A stretch of 64,000 nt of DNA, from the NCBI GenBank assembly GCA_964528825.1, contig CAZGVB010000002.1, positions 1 to 64,000 of the forward strand, written 5' to 3'. The DNA is from RGIG5612 sp964528825. GTDB taxonomy: Bacteria; Bacillota; Clostridia; Lachnospirales; Lachnospiraceae. Shown piece after piece: positions 18,766 through 27,642 of the stretch. A program made the translations under genes and the position numbers. Numbering within the stretch: position 1 is the first letter of the stretch; each line of letters begins with the position of its first letter. The notes below the pieces were generated by a model. The model had not been told where the DNA came from. It ran no database searches and worked only from the letters and a program-made list of their open reading frames with translations.

Positions 18766-20023
18766 TGTTATTTAAGACCAACATTACCCTGACCGCAAAT
18801 ATTCCGTTTTCACCGTTTGCCTCAAAGCTGCCCGCATATTTGTCTATCGTATTTTTTACGCTTTTCAGTCCCAGGCCGTGTCTTTCCTTATCAGGCTTTG
18901 TCGAAATATATTCTCCTTCCTTTTTTACAAGCTTTCCCTCATATGTATTGGTTATCTTTATAAAAAGGCATCCGTAATTATATCTGACATACACACAGAT
19001 CTTTGGTGCTTCGCAGTTTTTTGCGGCTTCTATCGCATTTTCCATAAGATTTCCGAATATAATATTCATGTCATATGAGGAAATGTCAATCGAATTCGGC
19101 ACCACAATATGTGTTGAAACATCTATTTTATTTTCTTCAGCCTCAGTTATCATATATTCTAATATATCATCGAGGGCTTTAACTCCTGTGCTTACCTTCC
19201 CGGAAGATAATTTAATCTGATGACCCATCTTGTCCAAATACTCAAGTGCATCGGCTTTTTTATTATCATTTATGAAATTATATAATTCCATAACATGATG
19301 TTTCATATCATGTCGCATTGTCCTGATTGCTTCATCCTTTTTAATATCTTTTTTCATCCCGTATTCATAGATGTCCATTTGCTTTTTTAATTCCAGATTT
19401 TCTTTTCTCAACAAATACTTGTCACTTAATGACAGACAAAAATCATACATTACAAGTATGGCCGCAAAAAGCATGACACATACAAGCACTGCGGTAGTCT
19501 TTTCCACAGCTGTATCATATGACAAGAATATTACAAGCCCCAATACGCAGCATGTGAGGATCAAAACATACCACCATTCCCAACCGAATTTGGTTTTTTC
19601 TCTTTTCAGCAAACGTCTTGCAGCAATAGAGCTTAAGAAAAATAAAAACATTGAAAAAAATGAACAAGCCGTATCATAATGCTCCGCCGCGTGAATTCCT
19701 GTCATTATAATGACCGAAATCAGATCAAGGAAACAGCGGATCACCAGCAAAATAAGTGAACAAAATATTTTCTTTTTTATGCTGCCCTCATATGTTAAAG
19801 CAATGATAAAAAGACCTGCAAATGCCGGAAGTACGCCCGCGCTCAGAATATGAATAAACATTCCCGGCAAAATTGTAAGTACAAACGCAATGAAATATGC
19901 CATGGTACACAGAAATGCATTTTTATTTCTGCCGTAAAATATTTTTGAATAATTTCTGACAACAAACAGACGTAAAATCTCGCATATCGGGATTATAATA
20001 AGATTTGCAGCATTATTTATCAT
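18743..20023 (-). CDS. Sensor histidine kinase, GHKL/AgrC-like
   Basis: Membrane sensor with about six hydrophobic segments in the first 205 residues. A coiled linker follows, then the phospho-acceptor region RTMRHDMKHHVMELYNFI as in AgrC-type kinases, and a C-terminal GHKL ATPase with N-box NIIFGNLMENAIEAAKNC and G-box RHGLGLKSVKNTIDKYAG. 426 aa. The start overlaps the response regulator stop by 4 bp (ATGA), so they form one two-component pair. Directly upstream on the same strand are ABC transporter genes and a secreted protein gene, which suggests it senses a peptide or envelope stress. No agrB or agrD homologue is present. Confidence 0.9.
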   Translation of the reverse strand: MINNAANLIIIPICEILRLFVVRNYSKIFYGRNKNAFLCTMAYFIAFVLTILPGMFIHILSAGVLPAFAGLFIIALTYEGSIKKKIFCSLILLVIRCFLDLISVIIMTGIHAAEHYDTACSFFSMFLFFLSSIAARRLLKREKTKFGWEWWYVLILTCCVLGLVIFLSYDTAVEKTTAVLVCVMLFAAILVMYDFCLSLSDKYLLRKENLELKKQMDIYEYGMKKDIKKDEAIRTMRHDMKHHVMELYNFINDNKKADALEYLDKMGHQIKLSSGKVSTGVKALDDILEYMITEAEENKIDVSTHIVVPNSIDISSYDMNIIFGNLMENAIEAAKNCEAPKICVYVRYNYGCLFIKITNTYEGKLVKKEGEYISTKPDKERHGLGLKSVKNTIDKYAGSFEANGENGIFAVRVMLVLNNIGISSEC

Positions 20024-20736
20024 ATATCACATTCCTCATTATAAGCGATCAATGCTCTTTTAAATTCGTTTCTGAATGGAGCTGTAACACTGATCTCTTC
20101 TCCGAATATCGTCATCAGATAACTGCCTCCGTAGGATCTTATAAATCTTAAATTCACAACAAAAGATTTTCCGACAGGAACAAAATCCTTTGAAAGCTTC
20201 TTTACCTCATTTGAAAGCTTCCCTATATATTCATCGATCGTACCTGATTCTGTATGGATCTCTATGTATCGTCCCCGGCTTCTTAAATAGACGATCTTCT
20301 TAAGCGGAATATTCTTTTCGATATGTTTGTAGCTGTAACGAAGCCTTTTTTCATCGTTCTCATTAAGTAAAAGTACCTTTTTCAGTACATTGTTGATCGA
20401 TCCTTCGGATATCGGTTTTACAAGAAAATCATACGGATGCACTTGAAATAACTCCATTGCATAACCGGTTTTAGACGAAATAAATATTATATGGACACCA
20501 TTATCATCAAGTTCTGTGCGCAGATATTTCCCTACATTTACACCGCTGCATCCGGGCAATTCTATATCAAGAAAAATAATGTCATACCTTTCCTGCTTCA
20601 AGCTATGTATACATTCTTCTCCTGTATACCATACATCAATTTCCGCATTATACCGATACCCGGAAAAAAATTTATATATTGTATCTTCTATTTTGCTGCA
20701 GGTAGATTTTTCATCATCGCAGATCCCGATCTTCAC
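20020..20736 (-). CDS. LytTR-type response regulator
   Basis: Receiver domain (residues 1-120; acidic pocket DDE near the start, phospho-acceptor Asp in YDIIFLDIELPGCSG) fused to a LytTR DNA-binding domain (VYLRSRGRYIEIHTES, then FVPVGKSFVVNLRFIRS). 238 aa, like AgrA/VirR regulators. GTG start with GGGAG about 10 nt upstream. It is translationally coupled to the kinase and sits 164 bp downstream of the ABC permease. Likely controls the adjacent transporter/secreted-protein operon, which is inference from position. Confidence 0.91.
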   Translation of the reverse strand: MKIGICDDEKSTCSKIEDTIYKFFSGYRYNAEIDVWYTGEECIHSLKQERYDIIFLDIELPGCSGVNVGKYLRTELDDNGVHIIFISSKTGYAMELFQVHPYDFLVKPISEGSINNVLKKVLLLNENDEKRLRYSYKHIEKNIPLKKIVYLRSRGRYIEIHTESGTIDEYIGKLSNEVKKLSKDFVPVGKSFVVNLRFIRSYGGSYLMTIFGEEISVTAPFRNEFKRALIAYNEECDI

Positions 20737-20763
20737 TGTTGGTTTACTCCCTTCCCTTACTAT

Positions 20764-20794
20764 ATAATGGCAATACTTAGCTTATGCCCATTAT
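20764..20794. promoter_or_regulatory. Inverted repeat upstream of the response regulator
   Basis: ATAATGG (20764-20770) and CCATTAT (20788-20794) form a 7-bp inverted repeat, 28 bp before the GTG start, in the 164-bp spacer between the ABC permease and the response regulator. Possible operator or mRNA hairpin; not assigned to any factor. Confidence 0.35.
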
Positions 20795-20900
20795 TTATGT
20801 ATTTGCTTTGAAAATCCCGAACAATCGACTTTCAATCTTGCTGTTGGCAGCTTAAACAGCCACGGGTTCCTTTGCTGTCCGAATCAAAGAATCTTACAAG

Positions 20901-21560
20901 TCACATTCTCGGCTTTATAAAGGTCTGACCAACCCCGAACCCCAATATGCCGATCGCGATCGAATTGATGATTATTTTCCCATAATCTGCTGATTCGAGT
21001 GATGAACCAAACGGGACAAATATCAGATTAAACGCTTCATATTCTTGGCCAAGTGTAATCTGAATGCCTACAAAAGCCAGCAAGAATATCAATCCTATGC
21101 TGACTTTTCTTGAAATTGCTATACCGAGAAATGATACCGCCATCACAGCAACGCTTTGAGGCAATATCATTATCGGCAGATTTTGTATCTCTATGCACAT
21201 AAAATATGACATCGGCAGAGTAAAAAGAAACACAATTATCGAAAAAAAGATTAAAAATCTAAGCTGTCTCAAAACTCCCCAATATATATACGGATGCGGA
21301 TAAGTAAAATATATTTCTCCTCCATCCGTGTCCAATATACCCTGCATCAATATTACTGCACCATATCCGCCTGAGGCTGGGATTAGCAGCTGCATGAGCG
21401 GCAATGCTGTAATATTTAAACGCTCGGATGTTCCTATTGTATAATACAGCAAGATCAAAAGAAACAATGACACAGCACAGCCACCCATCACAACTGCAAA
21501 ATTTATGCCCATTTCCTTCAGATCATAAAAAAGCTCCCTAAATGCTCTCATGTTCTGCAT
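20901..21560 (-). CDS. ABC-2 type permease, small
   Basis: 219 aa with six predicted hydrophobic segments and almost no soluble part, consistent with the membrane partner of the preceding ATPase. The family is not recognisable beyond that. Its start overlaps the ATPase gene by 23 bp, showing tight coupling. It probably forms an exporter with the 290-aa ATPase and the 716-aa membrane protein. Substrate unknown; the secreted 140-aa protein or an antimicrobial peptide are candidates by position. Confidence 0.8.
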   Translation of the reverse strand: MQNMRAFRELFYDLKEMGINFAVVMGGCAVSLFLLILLYYTIGTSERLNITALPLMQLLIPASGGYGAVILMQGILDTDGGEIYFTYPHPYIYWGVLRQLRFLIFFSIIVFLFTLPMSYFMCIEIQNLPIMILPQSVAVMAVSFLGIAISRKVSIGLIFLLAFVGIQITLGQEYEAFNLIFVPFGSSLESADYGKIIINSIAIGILGFGVGQTFIKPRM

Positions 21561-22410
21561 CCTTTTTTATAATATATGCGTAGCTGTCTTCCAGAGTCGC
21601 CTTAACCGGCAATCCGCAAATATCATTTCCGATAAAACGCGCCCTATATCCGTTTTCAGTTTTTACGGAATCAATGATCATGCCTGATTTATCCGATTCT
21701 TCAAATGCTTCTTTTGTCATTTCGCATTCACACACCATGCCGTCAACAAGGCTTACGATATCGGCGACACTGCCCGTGACAACTATACGTCCTCTGTTCA
21801 TGACAGACAGATTATCACATAAGCATTCCAGATCACTGACAATATGACTTGATATAAGTATTATTTTATTATCATCACTGTAGTTTCTGATAATCTTACG
21901 AAAATTTATCCTCTCCTCCGGGTCCAACCCAACTGTCGGCTCATCAAGGATAAGCAGATTGGGATCACCAAGGACAGCCTGTGCGATGCCAAGCCTTCTG
22001 AGCATTCCTCCGGACAGCTGTCCGACCTTCCGATCTCCATATTCAAGCATATTGGTTTTTTCGAGTGCACTATCTACGGCATCTTCGGCATAATTCTTTT
22101 TGATTTTTTTCAATACGGCGATATATTCCAACGCTTCTCTTACTTTCAGGTATTTATACATGCCGAACCGCTGCGGAAGATATCCTATATTTCCTTTTAT
22201 CTCCCTGCCATCTCTCCATGGTCGCCCGCTGCATGTGATCTGACCTTCTGTCGGAGATAATATAGCTGATATGATCTTCATTAGAGTTGTCTTTCCTGCG
22301 CCATTAGGACCAAGCAGCCCGTGGACTGCGGGTGTAAGCCTCATATTGATCCCGTTAATGGCTTTTATTTTCTTATATGACTTGGTTAAATCTTTTATTA
22401 TGATTTCCAT
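21538..22410 (-). CDS. ABC transporter ATP-binding protein
   Basis: 290-aa ATPase. Walker A GPNGAGKTT is at about residues 34-42, Q-loop YLPQRFGMY, signature QLSGGMLRRLGIAQA, Walker B LLILDEPTVGLDPEE and the switch His in ISSHIVSD. A roughly 80-residue C-terminal domain follows, as in BcrA/GldA-like exporters. The start shares one base with the stop of the upstream 716-aa membrane protein (TAATG), and its end overlaps the next permease by 23 bp. It energises the transporter encoded by its neighbours. Confidence 0.93.
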   Translation of the reverse strand: MEIIIKDLTKSYKKIKAINGINMRLTPAVHGLLGPNGAGKTTLMKIISAILSPTEGQITCSGRPWRDGREIKGNIGYLPQRFGMYKYLKVREALEYIAVLKKIKKNYAEDAVDSALEKTNMLEYGDRKVGQLSGGMLRRLGIAQAVLGDPNLLILDEPTVGLDPEERINFRKIIRNYSDDNKIILISSHIVSDLECLCDNLSVMNRGRIVVTGSVADIVSLVDGMVCECEMTKEAFEESDKSGMIIDSVKTENGYRARFIGNDICGLPVKATLEDSYAYIIKKDAEHESI

Positions 22411-24560
22411 TAGCTTTGCATCCCTTCATCGCCATATAAAAGATGTATCATATACTCTGCATCTATTTTTTTACATGCGATCAGCTCATGATATATTTGT
22501 TTGAACTGTTCATCGTAATCCTCATATTGCATTCTTTCCGCAAGTTCTTCCATGCAAATTTTCATTTTTTCCAGCTCTTCTTCATTTAGACCCATGTTTC
22601 TCATCAATCTTTCTGATTCATATTCTATATAACTGTCAGTCGGCGACCTGTAACCATTATGGACAGACAGATATATCCCGAGCAATGCTGCAAAATTTTG
22701 CGTTGTACTCCCTGAGACCTCTTCCGGGTACCCAACGCAAGGATTCAGTAATAAAGAAACTGTCTCATATACATTCAGTTCTTCACTGAATATATAATCT
22801 TTTTTGCTATTTTCGTATTTTTTTCCATACCCCGCTATCGCAGAGCTTTCGTTTCTGTATCGTATTTCCCATTCTTGCCCGTAGCAATATAACTCCTGCG
22901 GTGATCTATAAACCACCGGCACTCTCATTTGTACAAGGATAATCTCTTCCGGCCTGCTTATCTCATATGGAGTGCCCATTTGCAGACATGAATTTTCTAA
23001 TATTTCATATCCGCTTATCAATGCATCTGCTGCATATCCAACATCTCTATACAATCCTGCCGGATACCAGACATCTATACCTTCATGATCAATATACTCC
23101 ATACCCGAATAAACAGATACCCCACTGTCCGAAATGCCCTTATATGTATTCTCATCAATCATCTCAAGATTGCAGTACAGATTGCCGGGGCCATTGTATT
23201 TCAAAATATATTCAACGTCTTTATCCTTTTGCCAATCTGCAATAAAAAAAATATTTGTTTCATTGTATATATAATCATTGTAATCAGCCAATTGTTTATA
23301 ACCGGCCCAGGGAAACCACGGGAAAGCCCTGTTCAGCTGCACTGTTGATTCATTTGCAGGAAAACCGGGAAGGCTGTATCCGTGATAATCAAAACATATA
23401 TCAAATCGGTCACCGCTTCTTTTTTCCTTATTGTAGAGTACAGTCAATCTGTTTTTCTCCTGAACATATTTCACGCTTTCTCCGTTTATCGTTATATTGT
23501 CAACGACAAGATCCGAATATAATGTGAATACCTGTGCCTTTGCCGATTTATTCTGGATTGCATTCATGCTTACAGTTGCTTTTATACCATGAATTGAACA
23601 CGCAATATCAATGCTCACATTTTGAACCGTAATAAGCTTATCATTTGAAATATCCGTTTGCCGCCGACTGTCACTTGCAATCTCCCCACTCTTTTCCATT
23701 ACATATTTCATGGAATCCGTAGGATTGGCAAAACGCTCAAAGAATATTTTGTAATTAAAAGTATCAACTATCAACAACACGACGCTGCAAACAGTTATTA
23801 TCGAAAGAGTCAATTTTTTGCGGCCTGTGTTTTTATATTTTATGTTGATGCCAAAATAATATGCCGTAAGAATCATCAAAAAAAGAATACGGACCATCCA
23901 TCTCGGTATTTCCGTTTCTGAGATTGTCATAACATTTCTGTACATTTGAAATTCAGTAAACCCGAGATTTATCATATTAAAAAAGCTTTTTATTGTGGAC
24001 AGCTCTTGCGGAATCAGACTTAAAAAGTATGATGAAAGCGATGAAGTGGCAAGCCAGAGCAGAGACGCAGGAAGATAAACGCCCCTGCTTCTGTTTATTT
24101 GTCCTATTAAAAGACCCCATTCTCCGAATATCAGGCAAGGTATTAGGTAGAATATCCCTACTGTTTTCAATGTAGATATTATCCAAAGACTCCCGGCACC
24201 GTCAAACAACATTCGTAATAAACAAAAAATAGCAATAAACATACTCGCCGCCAGGCCAAGTATTCCTATTACCGTGATTTGCGAAAGCGGAACGATCGAT
24301 TTGTTTTTTAGATAAGACAAATACAGTTCATCCAAATTTGTCTCTTCATCCAGACGTTTTATCTCAATTCCGATCATCATTAATACATATGTCAATACCG
24401 CCTGTCCGTAAACCATTTGATTAACAGCTCTTAGCGGTTCTATAGAGTAAACATATAAATAGCATCCGATAGAAAATGCGACAGCAAATGTGAAAAGAAA
24501 GATCCAAATAATCTTTTTTGTGAAATTTTTCAGATATATACAGACAGCGGCTCTGATCAT
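22410..24560 (-). CDS. ABC-2 type membrane protein with M1-peptidase-like ectodomain
   Basis: 716 aa. The first 290 residues hold about seven membrane segments in ABC-2 permease style. The remainder is extracytoplasmic, with features of the N-terminal beta domain of M1 aminopeptidases (DNITINGESVKYV, LNRAFPWFPWAGY). The zinc signature HExxH is absent, so peptidase activity is unlikely. GGAAGG lies 6 nt before the ATG at 24560; earlier in-frame starts have no site. It lies between the secreted protein gene (56 bp upstream) and the ATPase (1-bp overlap). A binding or immunity role for an extracellular peptide is a guess. Confidence 0.8.
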   Translation of the reverse strand: MIRAAVCIYLKNFTKKIIWIFLFTFAVAFSIGCYLYVYSIEPLRAVNQMVYGQAVLTYVLMMIGIEIKRLDEETNLDELYLSYLKNKSIVPLSQITVIGILGLAASMFIAIFCLLRMLFDGAGSLWIISTLKTVGIFYLIPCLIFGEWGLLIGQINRSRGVYLPASLLWLATSSLSSYFLSLIPQELSTIKSFFNMINLGFTEFQMYRNVMTISETEIPRWMVRILFLMILTAYYFGINIKYKNTGRKKLTLSIITVCSVVLLIVDTFNYKIFFERFANPTDSMKYVMEKSGEIASDSRRQTDISNDKLITVQNVSIDIACSIHGIKATVSMNAIQNKSAKAQVFTLYSDLVVDNITINGESVKYVQEKNRLTVLYNKEKRSGDRFDICFDYHGYSLPGFPANESTVQLNRAFPWFPWAGYKQLADYNDYIYNETNIFFIADWQKDKDVEYILKYNGPGNLYCNLEMIDENTYKGISDSGVSVYSGMEYIDHEGIDVWYPAGLYRDVGYAADALISGYEILENSCLQMGTPYEISRPEEIILVQMRVPVVYRSPQELYCYGQEWEIRYRNESSAIAGYGKKYENSKKDYIFSEELNVYETVSLLLNPCVGYPEEVSGSTTQNFAALLGIYLSVHNGYRSPTDSYIEYESERLMRNMGLNEEELEKMKICMEELAERMQYEDYDEQFKQIYHELIACKKIDAEYMIHLLYGDEGMQS

Positions 24561-24576
24561 CGTCATCCTTCCGTGC

Positions 24577-24604
24577 GGGACCAAACCATGTGTTGTTTGG
24601 TCCC
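24577..24604 (-). promoter_or_regulatory. Intercistronic hairpin between secreted protein and transporter genes
   Basis: Perfect 10-bp stem: GGGACCAAAC (24577-24586) and GTTTGGTCCC (24595-24604), 8-nt loop. It starts 12 bp after the stop codon of the secreted protein gene and ends a few bases before the ribosome binding site of the transporter gene. It has no U-tract, so it is more like an mRNA stabiliser or translation attenuator than a terminator. Confidence 0.6.
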
Positions 24605-24616
24605 TTATTTTCCGAT

Positions 24617-25039
24617 TTAATATTGAAATACCTCACATTGACCGTAATGATTTCCGTTAGGTGACTTCGCCTCTGCCCAATATGTTCCGGTCTCTCCATC
24701 CGAATTTGCCCAATACAATGCATCTGCACATCCCGGAGCAACTGATGCCGAATCCCTTAAGACAGTCCAGATAACACCTTTGGTCTTCATATAACCGTAC
24801 AGTCTTTGTGAGCTTGTTCCCGTGGAAGACGATGTACTGTAAAGATCACCTATCAATTCTTTTGACAATAATGGCGGCTTGGCTCCTATTACCAATGACG
24901 TGCTGCCCATAGTAACGGGCGCAAAAGAATAATTATAAGCATATATCGAAGAAATGCTGATAATCGAAATCGATAATGCCATTATAACAACTCGGAAAAG
25001 ATTTTTCATACTGATAAAATTGTGATTAATAAGTCTCAT
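24617..25039 (-). CDS. Secreted small protein, first gene of the transporter/two-component locus
   Basis: 140 residues with a signal peptide: basic start, hydrophobic core around residues 16-33, likely cleavage after SSIYA. The mature part (about 105 aa) is Ser/Thr/Gly/Tyr-rich with two Cys (APGCADALYW and GQCEVFQY near the end) and four Trp/Tyr-rich patches. AGGGG lies 7 nt before the ATG at 25039; the internal ATG at 25009 has none. It leads an operon of permease, ATPase, permease, regulator and kinase. I recognise no family; a bacteriocin-like or signalling protein is possible. Confidence 0.7.
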   Translation of the reverse strand: MRLINHNFISMKNLFRVVIMALSISIISISSIYAYNYSFAPVTMGSTSLVIGAKPPLLSKELIGDLYSTSSSTGTSSQRLYGYMKTKGVIWTVLRDSASVAPGCADALYWANSDGETGTYWAEAKSPNGNHYGQCEVFQY

Positions 25040-25150
25040 AGTTTTTCCCCTTTTCTGTATTTTTATTTTTTTACCACATTCACATATTAAATCCGTCCTT
25101 TTGTTAAAACTAAAGCTTTGAATGTCAAAATTTGTGTTTTCAGCATATAA

Positions 25151-25182
25151 AAAAGCACCTTGGATTTCTCCAAGATGCTTTT
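25151..25182 (-). terminator. Terminator of hppA
   Basis: On the minus strand a stem of about 13 bp with one mismatch (AAGCATCTTGGA paired with TCCAAGGTGCTT), GAAA loop, then a run of T. A second perfect hairpin, GATGCCGCAT/ATGCGGCATC at 25190-25211, precedes it and has a T-run on the plus strand. No plus-strand gene ends there. Confidence 0.75.
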
Positions 25183-25290
25183 CGCTCGATGCCGCATAAA
25201 TGCGGCATCGCTGTTTTTTTAATTTTCACATATACCGCCTGCCATCATATTGACAGCTGCCGGCATTTGCTCTTCGGTATCAGGCTATGA

Positions 25291-27360
25291 TCAGAAGAAG
25301 AGTGAAAGCAGTCCGTTTCCGTTTGCAACTGCGATGAACAGAGGAACGAATACAAGTGATACTACTGTCATGAGCTTGATAAGGATGTTGATAGACGGGC
25401 CTGAAGTATCCTTGAAAGGATCACCTACAGTATCGCCTACAACTGCTGCTGCATGAGCTGAAGAACCCTTGCCGCCATGCATTCCGCTCTCGATAAATTT
25501 CTTTGCATTATCCCATGCACCGCCGGCATTACTCATAAAGATAGCCATAAGAACACCTGTGATAAGTGCTCCTGCGAGAAGTCCGCCGAGAGCCTGTACA
25601 CCGAGGAGTACACCTACAACTACAGGTGCGATGATAGCGATAACAGCAGGAACAACCATCTGCTTAAGAGCTGCATTTGTAGAAATAGCTACGCATCTCT
25701 TATAGTCAGGCTTGCCTGTTCCTTCAAGAAGTCCCGGGATCTCCTTAAACTGACGTCTTACCTCTACGATCATGTTGTTGGCAGCCTTTGATACAGATGA
25801 CATTGTAAGTGCTGAGAAAATGAATACCAGCATACCGCCTATGAAAAGACCTATAACAACATTCGGGTTAAGTATGTCTATTGAAAGAGAATATGATGTA
25901 TTAGCATCTACCTTATCGGCAAATGATGTAAACAGAGCAAGAGCTGTAAGAGCCGCAGAACCTATAGCAAATCCTTTTCCTATAGCTGCTGTAGTATTTC
26001 CTACTGAATCGAGCTTATCTGTGATATTACGAACACCCTCTTCAAGGCCGCTCATCTCTGCGATACCGCCTGCGTTATCTGCGATAGGACCATATGCATC
26101 AACTGCAACTGTGATACCTGTAGTTGAAAGCATTCCTACTGCAGCAAGAGCGATTCCGTATACGCCGGCGCTGAGTCCGTCTTCTCCGAATCCTCCCATT
26201 ACTGCAAATGAAATGAAGATACCGATGCAGATAAGGATGATAGGAAGAACAGTTGATTTCATACCTACTGAAAGACCGCTGATGATAGTCGTTGCAGGTC
26301 CTGTTTCGGACTGATTTGCTATTTCCTTAACTGATGCATACTTTTCAGATGTATAAACTTCTGTAAGTGTACCTATAAGAAGACCTACTATAATACCTGC
26401 CACAATGGCAACTGCCGACTTAACATTTCCTATGATGACTCCGCTGAAGATAAATGAGCAGATGATAACTACTGCTGCGGAAACATATGTACCGATGTTA
26501 AGCGCTACCTGAGGATTGGCTCCCTCTTTTGTACGTACAAACAAAGTACCTACTATAGAAGCGATAAGTCCGATCGCAGAAATAAGAACCGGTAAGATAA
26601 CATAGCTTGGGAATGCTCCTGTTCCTTCTCCGGCAAATGCAACACCAAGTGTGATAGCAGATACCAATGAACCTACATAAGATTCGAAAAGATCGGCACC
26701 CATACCTGCAACGTCACCTACATTGTCACCTACATTATCGGCGATAACAGCGGGGTTACGAGGATCATCCTCGGGGATACCTGCTTCAACCTTACCTACA
26801 AGGTCAGCTCCTACATCGGCAGCCTTTGTATAGATACCGCCGCCTACACGGGCAAACAATGCTATTGAAGAAGCGCCAAGTGAGAATCCGAAGAGAACAT
26901 CGGCATCCTGCGTAATAAAATAGATAGCACTTACTCCAAGGCATCCGAGACCTGCAACGCACATACCCATAACGGCACCGCCCTTGAAGGCAATACCAAG
27001 AGCACCGTTCATGCCCTTTGTCCTTGCTGCATTTGCTGTCCTGACATTTGCCTTTGTTGCTACTGTCATTCCGAAGAATCCGGCAAGAACTGAGAATACG
27101 GCACCGCATAAGAAGCAGATCGCCATTACCCAGCCGAGTCCCGGAACAAAGCCTATGATAAGGCCGAGAACAAGTACGAAGATTATAAGGATCTTGTACT
27201 CGGAAAATAAGAATGCTCTTGCACCTTCTGAAATAGCCTTAGCTATCTCTTTCATCCTGTCTGTGCCGGCATCCTGTTTTGAAACTATCGACGCGAGGAT
27301 TGCCGCATAGATCAATGCAAGCACTCCGGCGCCGACTCCACACCACATTAATGCACTCAT
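25291..27360 (-). CDS. hppA: Membrane-bound ion-pumping pyrophosphatase (K+-dependent type)
   Basis: Couples PPi hydrolysis to H+ or Na+ export across the membrane. About 16 hydrophobic segments, 689 aa. Catalytic motifs are DVGADLVGKVEAGIPEDDPRN in pieces, DNVGDNVGDVAGMGADLFES, and the C-terminal GDTVGDPFKDTSGPS. In GNTTAAIGKGFA the position that is Lys in K+-independent enzymes is Ala, the mark of the K+-stimulated group. Whether it moves Na+ or H+ is not settled by this. ATG at 27360 with AAAGGAG 8 nt upstream is preferred over an upstream start at 27402. Confidence 0.95.
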   Translation of the reverse strand: MSALMWCGVGAGVLALIYAAILASIVSKQDAGTDRMKEIAKAISEGARAFLFSEYKILIIFVLVLGLIIGFVPGLGWVMAICFLCGAVFSVLAGFFGMTVATKANVRTANAARTKGMNGALGIAFKGGAVMGMCVAGLGCLGVSAIYFITQDADVLFGFSLGASSIALFARVGGGIYTKAADVGADLVGKVEAGIPEDDPRNPAVIADNVGDNVGDVAGMGADLFESYVGSLVSAITLGVAFAGEGTGAFPSYVILPVLISAIGLIASIVGTLFVRTKEGANPQVALNIGTYVSAAVVIICSFIFSGVIIGNVKSAVAIVAGIIVGLLIGTLTEVYTSEKYASVKEIANQSETGPATTIISGLSVGMKSTVLPIILICIGIFISFAVMGGFGEDGLSAGVYGIALAAVGMLSTTGITVAVDAYGPIADNAGGIAEMSGLEEGVRNITDKLDSVGNTTAAIGKGFAIGSAALTALALFTSFADKVDANTSYSLSIDILNPNVVIGLFIGGMLVFIFSALTMSSVSKAANNMIVEVRRQFKEIPGLLEGTGKPDYKRCVAISTNAALKQMVVPAVIAIIAPVVVGVLLGVQALGGLLAGALITGVLMAIFMSNAGGAWDNAKKFIESGMHGGKGSSAHAAAVVGDTVGDPFKDTSGPSINILIKLMTVVSLVFVPLFIAVANGNGLLSLFF

Positions 27361-27532
27361 CCTAAATACTCCTTTATATAAGATAAAAAATTGTTGCCGC
27401 ATATATATGGATGTCTTGCATGTACTTTAAGACCTGTCACAAAACACCCTATATATGGGATTATGCTTGCGGCAGAAAAGCTGCCGTTACGCGTAAAGTA
27501 AACTTCTCAGAATATCCTCATCATACTAAATA

Positions 27533-27560
27533 CAGGCAGTACGTTTGACGTACTGCCTGC
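27533..27560. terminator. Hairpin after rpsT
   Basis: CAGGCAGTACGT (27533-27544) and ACGTACTGCCTG (27548-27559) form a perfect 12-bp stem with a 3-nt loop. The better T-rich tail (CTTCTTTT) is on the plus strand. On the minus strand it lies about 83 bp after the rpsT stop and probably separates rpsT from hppA. Confidence 0.5.
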
Positions 27561-27642
27561 TTCTTTTAAGATAAACTCCGCTATTGCATCTTTTATGATA
27601 CAACTGCGTTGGCCAGACGATATTCTGATCTGATTGTAAAGA

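Noticed and set aside
20795..20900. tRNA or small RNA gene between the permease and response regulator
   Set aside because: A GCTGTT/AACAGC hairpin and a GGGTTC string are present, but no cloverleaf or terminator can be drawn.
24617..25039. Lactococcin 972 family bacteriocin
   Set aside because: The transporter context is similar in outline, but the mature sequence lacks the family's repeated Gly/Trp-Ser-Asn type motifs that I remember, so the name is not justified.
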